A stretch of DNA of 64,000 bases from Ectobius pallidus (lineage: Eukaryota; Arthropoda; Insecta; Blattodea; Ectobiidae), in assembly GCA_964059195.1 (NCBI GenBank), contig CAXKWD010000006.1, positions 136,398,039 to 136,462,038 on the forward strand, written 5' to 3'. A model generated the notes under the pieces. The model saw nothing but the letters and a program-made list of their open reading frames with translations, was not told the DNA's origin and searched no databases. Shown in pieces: positions 31,746 to 42,591 of the stretch. How positions within the stretch are numbered: position 1 is the stretch's first letter; the number at the start of each line of letters is the position of its first letter. A program made the position numbers and the translations under genes.

Positions 31746-34220
31746 TTGACTCTCATGCAGTGTGCTTCCTTTCTTCAAAGGCTGTACAAAGACTGTATTG
31801 CTGCATGTAAAGTAGTGGGTTCAGTGATTAAAATAGGCATTGTGTATTTCCCCAGTATGGCTGAAAAAGTAAGTGAAACAGCAAAGATTTTCTGCTGCAA
31901 CCCTTTCAAGAAAGACAGACATCAGGGTGTGAAAAGAAGTGTGAGGCCTGTTACTGACTGGATGTGTGACATGTTTGACACCATTGTGGTAGGTATGAAA
32001 ATTTGTGACAGTTGTAGGAAAGAACTATCAAAGCAGAAACAGGTTACAGATACAACAGATGACTGTTTAGTACCAGTAGCCAATACCACTAGGCCTACTA
32101 ATGTTGATGAATCATTTGTAGCTTTAGATGTTACCTTAGAGTACCTTAATAAGTCTCTAAGCTCTCTAGAGGAGTCACCTGTTGCTAAGAGGAAGTTGCA
32201 AATGAAATCATACTGTGATAAAAAATACAGTAAAATAAAAAAATGTTTGACAGAAAAGGTACTAACAGCAGCAAGTACAAATACAGAGAAAACTGTTGAC
32301 CATAAATCAGAATCATGTGAAGTCATTTGTCAGCTAAAAGAAAAGTTTCAAGAAGAAAATATAAGTGTTAGTGAAAAATTGCAAATTTTAACAGTACTAC
32401 CTAAAAGCTGGTCATGCAGTGAAATACAAAATGAATTTCAGGTTAGCAACAGAATGGCAAGAAAAGCTAAAGCATTGGTGAAAGCGAAGGGTATTCTGGC
32501 AACACCAAATCCTAAACCAGGAAAGGTTTTAAATGAATCTGTGATTGAGAAGGTAATAGGGTTCTACAACAGTGATGATGTCAGCCGTCTTATGCCTGGA
32601 AAAAAAGATTTTGTTTCTGTGAAAACGGGTGACAGTAGTAGAATTCATGTACAGAAGAGGCTAGTGATGGGCAACTTGAAGGAAGTGTACGAGCTGTTCA
32701 AAAACAAAAATCCTACTGATAAGATTGGATTTTCGAAATTTGCTGATTTACGACCTAAACATTGCGTCTTGGCTGGAGGAAGTGGTACCCACACAGTATG
32801 CGTTTGTACAGTGCATCAGAATGTTAAATTAATGCTACAAGTGTTGAAATCCAAACAAATTACACTGAATGATGGCACAGATATAAGTAATTATAATTCC
32901 TGTTTAGCGAAGTTAATGTGTGAAGAGCCAGGCACAGCATGCCACCTTAATGAATGTCCTTCATGTCCAGGTGTAGATAATTTGAAAGATGAGTTACAGT
33001 TGCTGCTAGATAATGAACTGGTGGACAACATTACATACAAGCAGTGGGTTTCTGTTGACAGATGTAATTTAGTAACCTTCATCAAAACTGCAGATGAGTT
33101 TATAGAAACTTTGTGTGAACAGTTGTTGATTTTGAAGAGACATTCTTTTATTGCAAGAAGACAGGCAGAATATTATAATCACTTGAAGCAGAATATTGGA
33201 GTAAATGAAGCTGTGGTATGTATGGACTTTGCAGAAAATTATTCGTTTGTACTACAGGATGAAGCCCAGTCTTTTCATTGGAACAATGATCAAGCAACTA
33301 TTTTTCCTATAGCAGTCTACTACAATGATCATAATATACACTACAAAAGTATTGTATGTATCTCTGAATGTCTACAGCATGACACCACTGCTGTTCATTT
33401 ATTCCAGAAAAGGCTTATCTCTCATTTGAAGTTGGAAGTAATTAGAGATTTGAAAAAAATTTACTACTTCTCAGATGGTGCAGCTGCGCAATTTAAAAAC
33501 AGAAAAAACTTTTCAAACTTATGCCACCATGTTCATGATTTTGGAATTGAGGCAGAGTGGCATTTCTATGCAACAGCCCATGGGAAAGGAGTATGTGACG
33601 GTCTGGGTGGTACTGTGAAAAGACTTGCAGGAAAGGCAAGCCTACAGCGGCCATACGAGCATCAAATCATGACACCAGCACAGCTGTTTACATGGAGTGA
33701 GGAAAACATCGACTCCATGCAGTTCTTCTTCTTCAATGAAGCACAATACAACAAAGAGGAAAAAATACTTGCAGACAGATTTCTGTCTACAAAAGCAATA
33801 CCAGGCACACAGAAGTTCCACAGTTTCATCCCATTGTCAGATAAAGTGTTGTTGACAAAGGTATTTTCAAGAAGTGAACAGTCATCCACTTTTTCAGTGT
33901 TAGGACCACGTGTGCAACAGAGGCTGAAGCTAGCAGAAGTAAAAGGATATGTTACATGTGAGAACAACAATCATTGGTGGCTTGGTGTAGTTGTGGACAA
34001 AAATGAGACAGCACAGATAGTGGAACTGATGTTTCTGCACCCTGCAGGTCCTTCTCCATCATTTACTTTCAAAAGTGACTGTCCAAATAAACTGACTGTG
34101 CCTCTCTCTCAGATCCTCACCCTTGTGCAACCTACATGTCCCACTGGCCGTAGTTATTACCTCTCGAAGGAAGAGATGGATGCGGCAACCATGGCTCTAG
34201 AAAATTACTGTAGACAATAA
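31746..34220 (+). CDS. Transposase of the Sola-like element, intact
   Basis: The open frame has 824 codons with no interruption. Translation more likely starts at Met 38 (31857), where the sequence becomes family-like (MAEKVSETAKIFCCNPFKK) with a Cys cluster CC...CDSC that could bind zinc. A helix-turn-helix-like stretch (IQNEFQVSNRMARKAKAL) lies near residue 230. Then come the conserved blocks KRLVMGNLKEVYELFK, KFADLRPKHCVLAGGSGTH and CVCTVHQNVKLM. Putative catalytic residues are Asp 494 in CMDFAENY, Asp 577 in YYFSDGAAAQFKN, and Glu 604 in EAEWHF or Asp 618 in GKGVCDGLGG. A C-terminal domain (NNHWWLGVVV) follows. Proteins with these blocks are widespread in arthropods and cnidarians, mostly unnamed. 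It lies between the left inverted repeat and the hAT insertion, which did not damage it, so it may still be active. Confidence 0.85.
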   Translation: MTLMQCASFLQRLYKDCIAACKVVGSVIKIGIVYFPSMAEKVSETAKIFCCNPFKKDRHQGVKRSVRPVTDWMCDMFDTIVVGMKICDSCRKELSKQKQVTDTTDDCLVPVANTTRPTNVDESFVALDVTLEYLNKSLSSLEESPVAKRKLQMKSYCDKKYSKIKKCLTEKVLTAASTNTEKTVDHKSESCEVICQLKEKFQEENISVSEKLQILTVLPKSWSCSEIQNEFQVSNRMARKAKALVKAKGILATPNPKPGKVLNESVIEKVIGFYNSDDVSRLMPGKKDFVSVKTGDSSRIHVQKRLVMGNLKEVYELFKNKNPTDKIGFSKFADLRPKHCVLAGGSGTHTVCVCTVHQNVKLMLQVLKSKQITLNDGTDISNYNSCLAKLMCEEPGTACHLNECPSCPGVDNLKDELQLLLDNELVDNITYKQWVSVDRCNLVTFIKTADEFIETLCEQLLILKRHSFIARRQAEYYNHLKQNIGVNEAVVCMDFAENYSFVLQDEAQSFHWNNDQATIFPIAVYYNDHNIHYKSIVCISECLQHDTTAVHLFQKRLISHLKLEVIRDLKKIYYFSDGAAAQFKNRKNFSNLCHHVHDFGIEAEWHFYATAHGKGVCDGLGGTVKRLAGKASLQRPYEHQIMTPAQLFTWSEENIDSMQFFFFNEAQYNKEEKILADRFLSTKAIPGTQKFHSFIPLSDKVLLTKVFSRSEQSSTFSVLGPRVQQRLKLAEVKGYVTCENNNHWWLGVVVDKNETAQIVELMFLHPAGPSPSFTFKSDCPNKLTVPLSQILTLVQPTCPTGRSYYLSKEEMDAATMALENYCRQ

Positions 34221-34814
34221 ATTCACGTTTTTGTCATTGAAGAAGGGAAGGTAACATGTTTTCTGTAAGTTTTTCTTTTTGATTGTAATGAAATTTTAGA
34301 ATTAAGTGCAGGGTTGTAAAAAAGCCGGCTAAAATTGAAAAAGACCTGACCAGCGGTTTTTTTCAATTTTAGCCGGTTAAAATCATGATTTTAGCCGGCT
34401 AAAATCAAATTTAGCCGGCTAAAATCAATTTTTCCTGGTTGGGGGAGGTGGGAGCAGGTTGAAATTTTGAAAAAATTATATTTAGGGCCCTATGGGGTTT
34501 AGAGGGAAATTTAGTATGCATAAATTAGACACCAATGATTCAGTGGTTGTGGGGGTGAGGGTGGAAATTAAAAATTTTTAAAACCATGTTTGTGGGGTAT
34601 CGTTGAAAAGCTCTTGATGAGTAATCTTTAAATCAACAACTAGTTTCTCAATAGCTCTCATATAAGGAGAGATTTGAATTTTTGAAAGTCAAAAACTCTT
34701 TAAAATATACCTCAGCCAATAGGCATACCGAAATGAATTCATGAGGACCAACTGAGGCTAAAATTACCAATGAAATACAGTTTGAAATATTAAAAATAAT
34801 AGTTAAATATCTTT

Positions 34815-34932
34815 CCGTGGGTGTCGGCATGCTGACCACATGCCCCCCAATCCTGCCATCTGCCTACGGGAGATGACGCAGCGGTCGGGTGGTAGGCCAA
34901 GTCCCTCCAGGGATGTAGCGCCACAGAGTTTT
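34815..34932 (+). mobile_element. 5'-truncated SINE inside the outer hAT
   Basis: The 118-bp insert is flanked by a 14-bp duplication AGTTAAATATCTTT (34801-34814 and 34933-34946). The inner hAT copy at about 38032-38048 has the unoccupied site. It is the 3' part of the SINE family seen complete at 28310-28612. Confidence 0.9.
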
Positions 34933-35140
34933 AGTTAAATATCTTTAGAACAATAATCCTTGGCCAAATTAAAAATGAAATAATAAAAGATATCAATTAA
35001 TAGGCCTACATAATTAACAACTCTCTTTTTATAAAAAAATATTTCAGTTTTTATTCTACACTTACCCCAATAAATTCATAAAAAAGCACTATGAAATCTA
35101 CCTCAGCCTGTGCCCTGTAGGCCTACCTAAAGGGATTTTT

Positions 35141-35386
35141 TATACTTATTTCTCCATCAATTACACAAATCTGAAGCGTAATCACCTATCGCTGGAATTT
35201 TGTCAAGCCATAGAATCTTTACATCGTATGCCAGCCAGTTCTGCATCAATCGAAAGAGTATTTTCTTCATTTGGGTTAATACAAACAAAATTGAGAAACA
35301 GACTAGGCAATGAAAAAGCCCAGAAGCTTGTATACATCAACAGGCAGAATAAAGCAAATATGCAAGAGTCTTATGATGAATGGTGA
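35141..35386 (+). pseudogene. hAT transposase C-terminal dimerisation domain, outer copy
   Basis: A frame of about 81 codons to TGA at 35384-35386 ends with the classic hATC block: LHRMPASSASIERVFSSFG, LIQTKLRNRLGNEKAQKLV, followed by a short polar tail. The catalytic RNase H-like fold and the BED finger are missing upstream, so it cannot act as a transposase. It places the element firmly in hAT. Confidence 0.88.
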
Positions 35387-36295
35387 ATTTACCATATTTA
35401 CTTGAATAATTTTTGTCCATTTGTAGATTTCAATACTGAGGTGCGCATTAAATTCTAGTACAAATCCGTTTCGTAGGTCGGAGGTAATATTGATCTACAT
35501 AACAAGGCACTGCTATAATTCTCGACTTCGTTCATTTTATCGTTAGCCTACACCATATGAAATTTAATTTCTGAAACATAATGAAAAAATCCCTTTAGGC
35601 AGGCCTACAGGCGGAGGTAGATTTCGAAGTGCTTTTGGTTTAATTTATTGTCGCTGCATAGCCTTCTTTAGTAGTAGCATAGTCTTCTTTAGCCTTGGCA
35701 TGGTAAACCTGCAGTAATAAGAACTGAATTCGGTAAAGAGGAAGAGCCTACAATCATTTGTTTTGACAACAAGAATAGGATATAATATTCTGGGAGGCCG
35801 TGCGCAAGATCAGCAATGAATAAAATTAGCAAAGCCGCTAAACAAGACAAAATTATGATATTATAATAATTCTTTTAAGTGTTATTATTTTCAAACATTA
35901 AAATCTTGCGTAATATGAGAGCTATCAAGAAACTATTTATTGATTTGTAGAGTACTCATCAAGAGCTTTTCAACGATACGCCACAAGACGTGGTTTCAAA
36001 AGTTTCGAATTTTCATCCCCCACCCCCACCTCCACCCCCACCCTCACTCGAACCCCCGAATCGTTGGTGTCACTGTGAACTCCATAGGGAGTACTCTAAT
36101 TTATTCAGACAAAGTTTCCCTCTATACTTCATAGGGGCCGAGATATACATTTTTAAAAATTTCAACCCCCTCCCCCGACCACCCCCTTGGGCCAATTTTG
36201 CCCATTAACGAACTTGTCCGAACTATTGGGCCTAGAAATAACATAATAAAATTTGGTTCAAATATCTTCAAAATTACGGCCGCTATCGTGTAAAG

Positions 36296-36376
36296 ATATA
36301 TATAAATATATATATATATATATAAATATATATATATATAAATATATATATATATAAATATATATATATATAAATA
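36296..36376. repeat. TA-rich microsatellite
   Basis: About 80 bp of TATATA interrupted by AAATA units. Present only in the outer hAT copy. Confidence 0.9.
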
Positions 36377-38235
36377 TCACAAAATTTTTTTTGGAACGGG
36401 CGGTGGTTTCGTACTTAGGGGAGCATGAAACGTAAAGATATGAAAGAATTTTTCGAAAATCATAAAGTGGTATCCATTGCAATAGGTAGAATTTTCTTCG
36501 AAAATCTACCTAAAAATAGTTTTTGTCAGTTCTATAGTGCAAATGTGGAATATTGTGCATTGTCGATTTTAAACTCATTTAAGAGTGGTATCAGCTTTTA
36601 TTGTGAAACATGCATTTAACATTTTGTTTGTCCATTTAGCAATAAAAATAAGCACCTCCGAGGATTCCAGTGATGAACACATCAGTGAATATTGATTAGC
36701 CATGCCTATAGGTCTACTTGTAGGCCTAAAACTGGCAGTTAACTGTAAATGTTTATGTGTTGGTTCATTATTCTATAAATACTAAGACAAAATTCCAAAT
36801 AAAATATCCTATTGATGCGCATTACATTCGCCAACAAACTCTTTTTTTATGATTTTAAGTTTCAAAATCAGGTTGCGCATTAAATTCGAGGGTGCATTAT
36901 ATTGGAGTAAATATGGTAATTAACTATTGCTGGGAATTACACAGTGAAGTGGTACAGTGAGTCCCACGCAAGAGTTGGCCAAATGACATGGGATTCTGCG
37001 AAGCGGCGGGCACAGCTCCAACTCCCGAGCGATCGGGTGAAATATCTACGCAAATAAAGCCGCGATTGGTGTAATGATTCAGGTTCTCATATTTACAGTT
37101 AAAATTACAATGAAAATAACCACATACCTCATCACAAGAGCTGCTGGAAATGTTCTTCTCTTGCATCCACACAATACTGGCACCTTTTCAGGAAATTTTC
37201 TTTCACACGCATAATTTCAGCTTCTGAGACAAAGTTAATTTCTCTTGTGATATTGTTTTTAAGTTCTTCTAACAGCATGTGACTATTATTTTTGGGGAAA
37301 CTTCAACAAGAAAAATTAACTCTATTTCAGAAGCTGAACTTAATGCGCGTAAAAGAATATTTCCTAAAATGGTGCCAGTATTGTGTGGATGCAAGAGCAG
37401 GACATTTTTAACATCTCTTGTGATGAGGTATGTGGTTATTTTCATTGTAATTTTAACTGTAAATGTGAGAACCTGAATCATTACACCGATCGCGGCTTTA
37501 TTTGCTGTGCCCGCCGCGACGCAGAAACCCGTGTCATTGGCAGGGTTGTAAAAAAGCCGGCTAAAATTGAAAAAGACCTGACCAGCGGTTTTTTTCAATT
37601 TTAGCCGGTTAAAATCATGATTTTAGCCGGCTAAAATCAAATTTAGCCGGCTAAAATCAATTTTTCCTGGTTGGGGGAGGTGGGAGCGGGTTGAAATTTT
37701 GAAAAAATTATATTTAGGGCCCTATGGGGTTTAGAGGGAAACTTAGTATGCATAAATTAGACACCAATGATTCAGTGGTTGTGGGGGTGGGGATGGAAAT
37801 TAAAAATTTTTAAAACCATGTTTGTGGGGTATCGTTGAAAAGCTCTTGATGAGTAATCTCTAAATCAACAACTAGTTTCTCAATAGTGCTCATATAAGGA
37901 GAGATTTGAATTTTTGAAAATCAAAAACACTTTAAAATATACCTCAGCCAATAGGCATGCCGAAATGAATTCATGAGGACCAACTGAGGCTAAAATTACA
38001 AATGAAATAAAGTTTGAAATATTAAAAATAATAGTTAAATATCTTTAGAACTATAATCCTTGACCAAATTAAAAATGGATTAATAAAAGATATCAATTAA
38101 TACATAATTAACAACTCTCTTTTTATAAAAAAAATATTTCATTTTTTATTATTTATAAAACGTTTATAAATTCCTAAAAAGCACTATGAAATCTACATCA
38201 GCCTGTGCCTTGTAGGCCAACCTATAGGGATTTTT

Positions 38236-38469
38236 TATACTTATTTCTCCATCAATTACACAAATCTGAAGCGTAATCACCTATCACTGGAATTTTGTCA
38301 AGCCTTAGAATCTTTACATCGTATGTCAGCCAGTTCTGCATCAATCGAAAGAGTATTTTCTTCATTTGGCTTAATACAAACAAAATTGAGAAACAGACTA
38401 GGCAATGAAAAAGCCCAGAAGCTTGTATACATCAACAGGCAGAATAAAGCAAATATGCAAGTCTTATGA
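38236..38469 (+). pseudogene. hAT transposase C-terminal domain, inner copy
   Basis: Nearly identical to 35141-35386 (SASIERVFSSFGLIQ, RNRLGNEKAQKLVY), with a few substitutions. A 2-bp deletion after ANMQ shifts the frame, so it ends four residues earlier at TGA 38467-38469. The hATC core itself is unaffected. Confidence 0.85.
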
Positions 38470-39132
38470 TGAATGGTGAATTTACCATATTTACTTGAAT
38501 ATAACGTGCCCTATTTTTGTCCATTTATAGATTTCAATACTGAGGTGCGCGTTAAATTCTAGTGCAAATCCGTTTCGTAGGTCGGAGGTAATATTGATCT
38601 ACATAACAAGGCACTGCTATAATTCTCGACTTCGTTCATTTTATCGTTAGCCTACACCATATGAAATTTAATTTCTGAAACATAATGAAAAAATTGCTTT
38701 TGTCAGTTCTATAGTGCAAATGTGGAATATTGTGCATTGTCGATTTTAAACTCATTTAAGAGTGGTATCAGCTTTCATTGTGAAACATGCATTTAACATT
38801 TTGTTTGTCCATTTAGCAGTAAAAAAAAGCACCTCCGAGGATTCCAGTGATTAACACATTAGTGAATATTGAAGAGCCATGCCTATAGGTCTACTTGTAG
38901 GCCTAAAACTGGCAGTTAACTGTAAATGTTTATGTGTTGGTTCATTATTCTATAAATACTAAGACAAAATTCCAAATAAAATATCCTATTGGTGCGCATT
39001 ACATTTGCTAACAAACTTTTTTTTTTATGATTTTAAGTTTCAAAATCAGGGTGCGCATTAAATTCGAGGGTGCATTATATTGGAGTAAATACGGTAATTA
39101 ACTATTGCTGGGAATTACACAGTGAGGTGGTA

Positions 39133-39796
39133 CAGTGAGTCCCACGCATGAGTTGGCCAATGACGTGGGATTCTGCAAAGCGGCGGGCACAGCTCCAACT
39201 CCTTAGTGATCGGGTGAAATATCTACGCAAATAAAGCCATGGTTGGTGTAATGATTCAGGTTCTCATATTTACAGTTAAAATTACAATGAAAATAACCAC
39301 ATACCTCATCACAAGAGCTGCTGGAAATGTTCTTCTCTTGCATCCACACAATACTGGCACCTTTTCAGGAAATTTTCTTTCACACGCATAATTTCAGCTT
39401 CCGAGACAGAGTTAATTTCTCTTGTGATATTGTTTTTAAGTTCTTCTAACAGCATGTGACTATTATTTATGGGGAAACTTAAAAAATAAAGTGTATAGGT
39501 CAATTTCCCATACATTAGAAGAACTTGAAGACAATATCACAAGAAAAATTAACTCTATTTCGGAAGCTGAACTTATGCGCGTAAAAGAAAATTTCCTAAA
39601 ATGGTGCCAGTATTGTGTGGGTGTAAGAGGAGAACATTTTTAACATCTCTTGTGATGAGGTATGTGGTTACTTTCATTGTAATTTTCACTGTAAATGTGA
39701 GAACCTGAATCATTACACCGATCGCGGCTTTATTTGCTGTGCCCGCCGCGACGCAGAAACCCGTGTCATTGGCCAACTCTTGCATGAGACTCACTG
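39133..39796. mobile_element. Palindromic mariner MITE, copy 3
   Basis: It is 664 bp with TA on each side (39131-39132 and 39797-39798) and the same CAGTGAGTCCCACGCA ends. It sits in the inner hAT at the site equivalent to copy 2 in the outer hAT: the same 50 bp precede both and the same TTAAATTACACT follows. The MITE therefore entered an ancestral hAT and was copied along with it. The minus strand retains LEELKNNITREINSVSEAE of the mariner transposase. Confidence 0.9.
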
Positions 39797-40629
39797 TATT
39801 AAATTACACTGAATACAATTTTAGGTTTCTGAGCTTGTATCTTTTAAATTTGTGATGTTTGGAAATAAGAACATGAAAGAAACTTCAATTATTTTTACTC
39901 AATTTGATTTTATCCAGATAAAATGCCTGGCATTTTTCAAGTGGATAAGACTGGTAGCTCTGCATTTGCATTCAGTAGGCCTAAGTAGGCCTACTACAGG
40001 TTCTGAGCTTGTAACTTTTAAATTTGTGATCTTTGGAAATAAAAACATGAAAGGAACTTTAATTGTTTTTATTCAATTTGATTTTAGCCGGATAAAATGC
40101 CTGGCTTTTTTCAAGTGGATAAAACTGGTAACTCTGCATTTGCACTCAGTAGGCCTAAGTAGGCCTACTACAGGTTCCGAGCTTGTAACTTTTAAATTTG
40201 TGATGTTTGGAAATAAAAACAAGAAAGGAACTTCAAGTATTTTTATTCAATTTGATTTTAGCCGGATAAAATATCTGGCTTTTTCAAGTGGATAAAACTG
40301 AGCCCTACTACAGGTTCTGAGCTTGTAACTTTTAAATTTGTGATCTTTGGAAATAAAAACATGAAAGGAACTTTAATTGTTTTTATTCAATTTGATTTTA
40401 GCCGGATAAAATGCCTGGCTTTTTTCAAGTGGATAAAACTGGTAGCTCTGCATTTGCACTCAGTAGGCCTACTACAGGTTCTAAGCTTGTAACTTTTAAA
40501 TTTGTGATGTTTGGAAATAAAAACAAGAAAGGAACTTCAATTATTTTTATTCAATTTGATTTTAGCCGGATAAAATATCTGGCTTTTTTCAAGTGGATAA
40601 AACTGAGGCCTACTACAGGTTCTGAGCTT

Positions 40630-41828
40630 TTTTTTTTTTTTTTTTTTATTTTTTTTTTTTTTTTATTATTGAATGAATACAGCATGTTCCATTGCTTAAG
40701 TGCTGCAATACTACATGCTATGTCTCATTAGAAAAAAAAATTAAGTATATACAAGTATTTGGAATGATACATTAAATAATTAAGTTAATAGTTTCTGAGC
40801 TAATTCTAATAAATTACAACTTTTTTATAAAATTCTATCATTGAACAGCTGTGTTATCTAAACCTGTATTATTATTAACTATAATGAACTGAAGTCTATT
40901 GCGTGTATAAAACGTTTAAAAGATGTATAGTGTTTCACAATGAGTTGATCTGGAGGAACCGGCCATTGCACGTGTTTGATTGCAATATGCTTTTTTAAAA
41001 TGTCTCTCTGTTGTTGGAGTTTACTGCATCTGTATAAAAGGTGGTCTACAGTTTGGGCCTCTTGAAGACAGGAACACGTGTCATCATTCGTAATGTGGAA
41101 TCTCTTCAGGTAGGATTTTGTTATCCCATGTCCAGTAACTATTGCTGCGATTGGTGCTGTCATTATGATCCTTTGTCTTATTCTCTGACGAACTGATGGG
41201 AAGAAGGCCCTACAGGTAGCTCCCTTAGTCGTGTTGGTCCAATCCGCATGCCATTTTGTTAGACCTTCTTCTTTAATTTCTCGAACTATTGCAGTTTTGG
41301 GAATTTTCGAGTATACCGGTTCTCTATCTTCATCTCCTGCTGCTTCCTTAGCTAGCTTATCTGCCATCTCGTTACCAGCAAATCCCACATGGGCCTTTAT
41401 CCATCCAAAATGTATTTTGTGATCCTTGAGTTTTCTTACCAAGTTCCTGATCTGCTCGATAAGGTAGCTGTGATTACGGTTGTTCTGAAGTAAATCCAGG
41501 GTAATTTTACTGTCAGTATAGATTGCTACCTTGTTCTCTTCGAGTGGAATAGGTAGTTCATTGATTGTTTCAATAGCTTTTAAGATCGCAATCTGTTTCG
41601 CCTGATTGTTGGAACAATCACTGAGAAGTCTGTTCTTCATGGTATGAATTAATTGTCCTCGTTTATAAAATGCTGCTGCTGCGCCTACTTTTCCGTGAAT
41701 TTTACTGCCATCTGTGTAGATTTCTAACTCATATGCTAGAGAACTATTAATTTCTTCAATTGATGTTCTGTCTGCAGGATGAGGCCAGTCCTTTACTTGT
41801 AGAGGCTTGTCATAATCTACACGGAAAT
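40630..41828 (-). mobile_element. 5'-truncated LINE inserted in the inner satellite
   Basis: Flanked by a 13-bp duplication AGGTTCTGAGCTT (40617-40629 and 41829-41841). On the plus strand it begins with a long T-rich run (about 40630-40664), i.e. a poly(A) tail on the minus strand. Only the last 1.2 kb of the retrotransposon is present. This is the youngest layer of the nest that can be ordered with confidence. Confidence 0.9.
40879..41828 (-). pseudogene. LINE RNase H domain and C-terminal region (5'-truncated)
   Basis: A continuous frame runs from the insertion edge to the stop at 40879, about 315 codons. It has an RNase H fold with catalytic-type motifs IYTDGSKIHGKVGAAAAFY, then AILKAIE (Glu), IYTDSKITLDLL (Asp) and NEMADKLAKEAA (Asp). 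A C-terminal Cys/His block CSCLQEAQTVDHLLYRC follows. This architecture is that of R1/Jockey/LOA-type LINEs that carry RNase H. The RT and endonuclease are lost to truncation. The open frame artificially extends about 23 codons into the satellite at its start. Confidence 0.85.
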
Positions 41829-42591
41829 AGGTTCTGAGCTTGTAACTTTTAAATTTGTTTGTAACTTTTAAATTTGTGATGTTTGGAAATATAAACATGA
41901 AAGGAACTTCAATTACTTTTATTCAATTTGATTTTAGCCGGATAAAATGCCTGGTTTTTTTCAAGTGGACAAAACTGGTAGCTCTGCATTTGCACTCAGT
42001 AGGCCTAAGTAGGCCTACTACAGGTTCTGAGCTTATAACTTTTAAATTTGTGATGTTTGGAAATAAAAGCAGGTAAGAAACTTCAATTATTTTTATTCAA
42101 TTTGATTTTATCCGGCCTGGCTTTTTTCAAGTGGATAAAACTGGTAGCTCTTCATTTGCACTCAGTAGGCCTAAGTAGGCCTACTACAGGTTCTGAGCTT
42201 GTAACTTTTAAATTTGTGATGTTTGGAAATAAAAACATGAAAGAAACTTGAATTATTTTTATTCAATTTGATTTTATCCGGCCTGGCTTTTTTCTAGTGG
42301 ATAAAACTGTTAACTCTGCATTTGCACTCAGTAGTCCTAAGTAGGCCTACTACAGGTTCTGAGCTTGTAACTTAAATTAATGATGTTTGGAAATAAAAAC
42401 ATGAAAGAAACTTCCATTATTTTTATTAAATTTGATTTTATCCGGATAAAATTGCCTGGCTTTTTTCAAGTGGATAAAACCGGTTAAAACCGGCCGGTTA
42501 AAATCAAGCCGGCTTTTTTCATAACAACCCTGGTCATTGGCCAACTCTTGCATGAGACCCACTGTATTAAATTACACTAAATACAATTTTA

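Larger units (their letters stand above)
34436..36210. repeat. Diverged inverted duplication within the outer hAT
   Basis: Sequence 34436-35140 reappears inverted at about 35590-36190: TTGGGGGAGGTGGGAGC against the C-rich tract near 36160, the GTATCGTTGAAAAGCTC block at about 34597 against its complement near 35960, and CTGTAGGCCTACCTAAAGGG near 35115 against 35590. The transposase C-terminus sits in the loop. The inner hAT lacks 35594-36517, so either it lost the second arm or the outer copy gained it. Confidence 0.7.
39824..42480. repeat. Internal satellite of the inner hAT, nine units
   Basis: Units start at GGTTCTGAGCTTGTAAC-type sequence at 39824, 39999, 40173, 40313, 40477, 40618/41830 (split by the LINE), 42023, 42189 and 42355. 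Typical length is 174 bp with variants of about 140-166 bp that lack internal pieces, notably the CTCAGTAGGCCTAAGTAGGC block. Each unit contains a degenerate copy of the element's terminal sequence (GCCGGATAAAATGCC, CTGGCTTTTTTCAAG). Confidence 0.88.
37541..42532 (+). mobile_element. hAT element, inner copy of the same family
   Basis: The same CAGGGTTGTAAAAAAGCCGG start and AACAACCCTG end as the outer copy. It is flanked by a perfect 8-bp duplication GTCATTGG (37533-37540 and 42533-42540). Its order mirrors the outer copy: left arm, transposase C-terminus (38236-38469), mariner MITE (39133-39796) at the equivalent position, and a nine-unit satellite, the sixth unit of which holds a LINE insertion. 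It lacks the SINE and the second inverted arm of the outer copy. Confidence 0.9.
36955..42564. mobile_element. Palindromic mariner MITE, copy 2, split by the inner hAT
   Basis: Left part 36955-37540 begins CAGTGAGTCCCACGCAAGAG after TA. The right part 42541-42564 ends ACCCACTG followed by TA (42565-42566). The inner hAT lies between, flanked by GTCATTGG from the MITE. Both halves carry decayed mariner transposase C-termini in opposite orientation, as in copy 1 at 10608. A central segment is shorter than in copy 1. Confidence 0.88.

Noticed and set aside
36258..36482. Open frame coding for Ile/Tyr repeats
   Set aside because: Direct product of the TATA microsatellite.
40629..40664. T-run as a transcription terminator
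   Set aside because: It is the poly(A) tail of the minus-strand LINE, bounded by the 13-bp target duplication.
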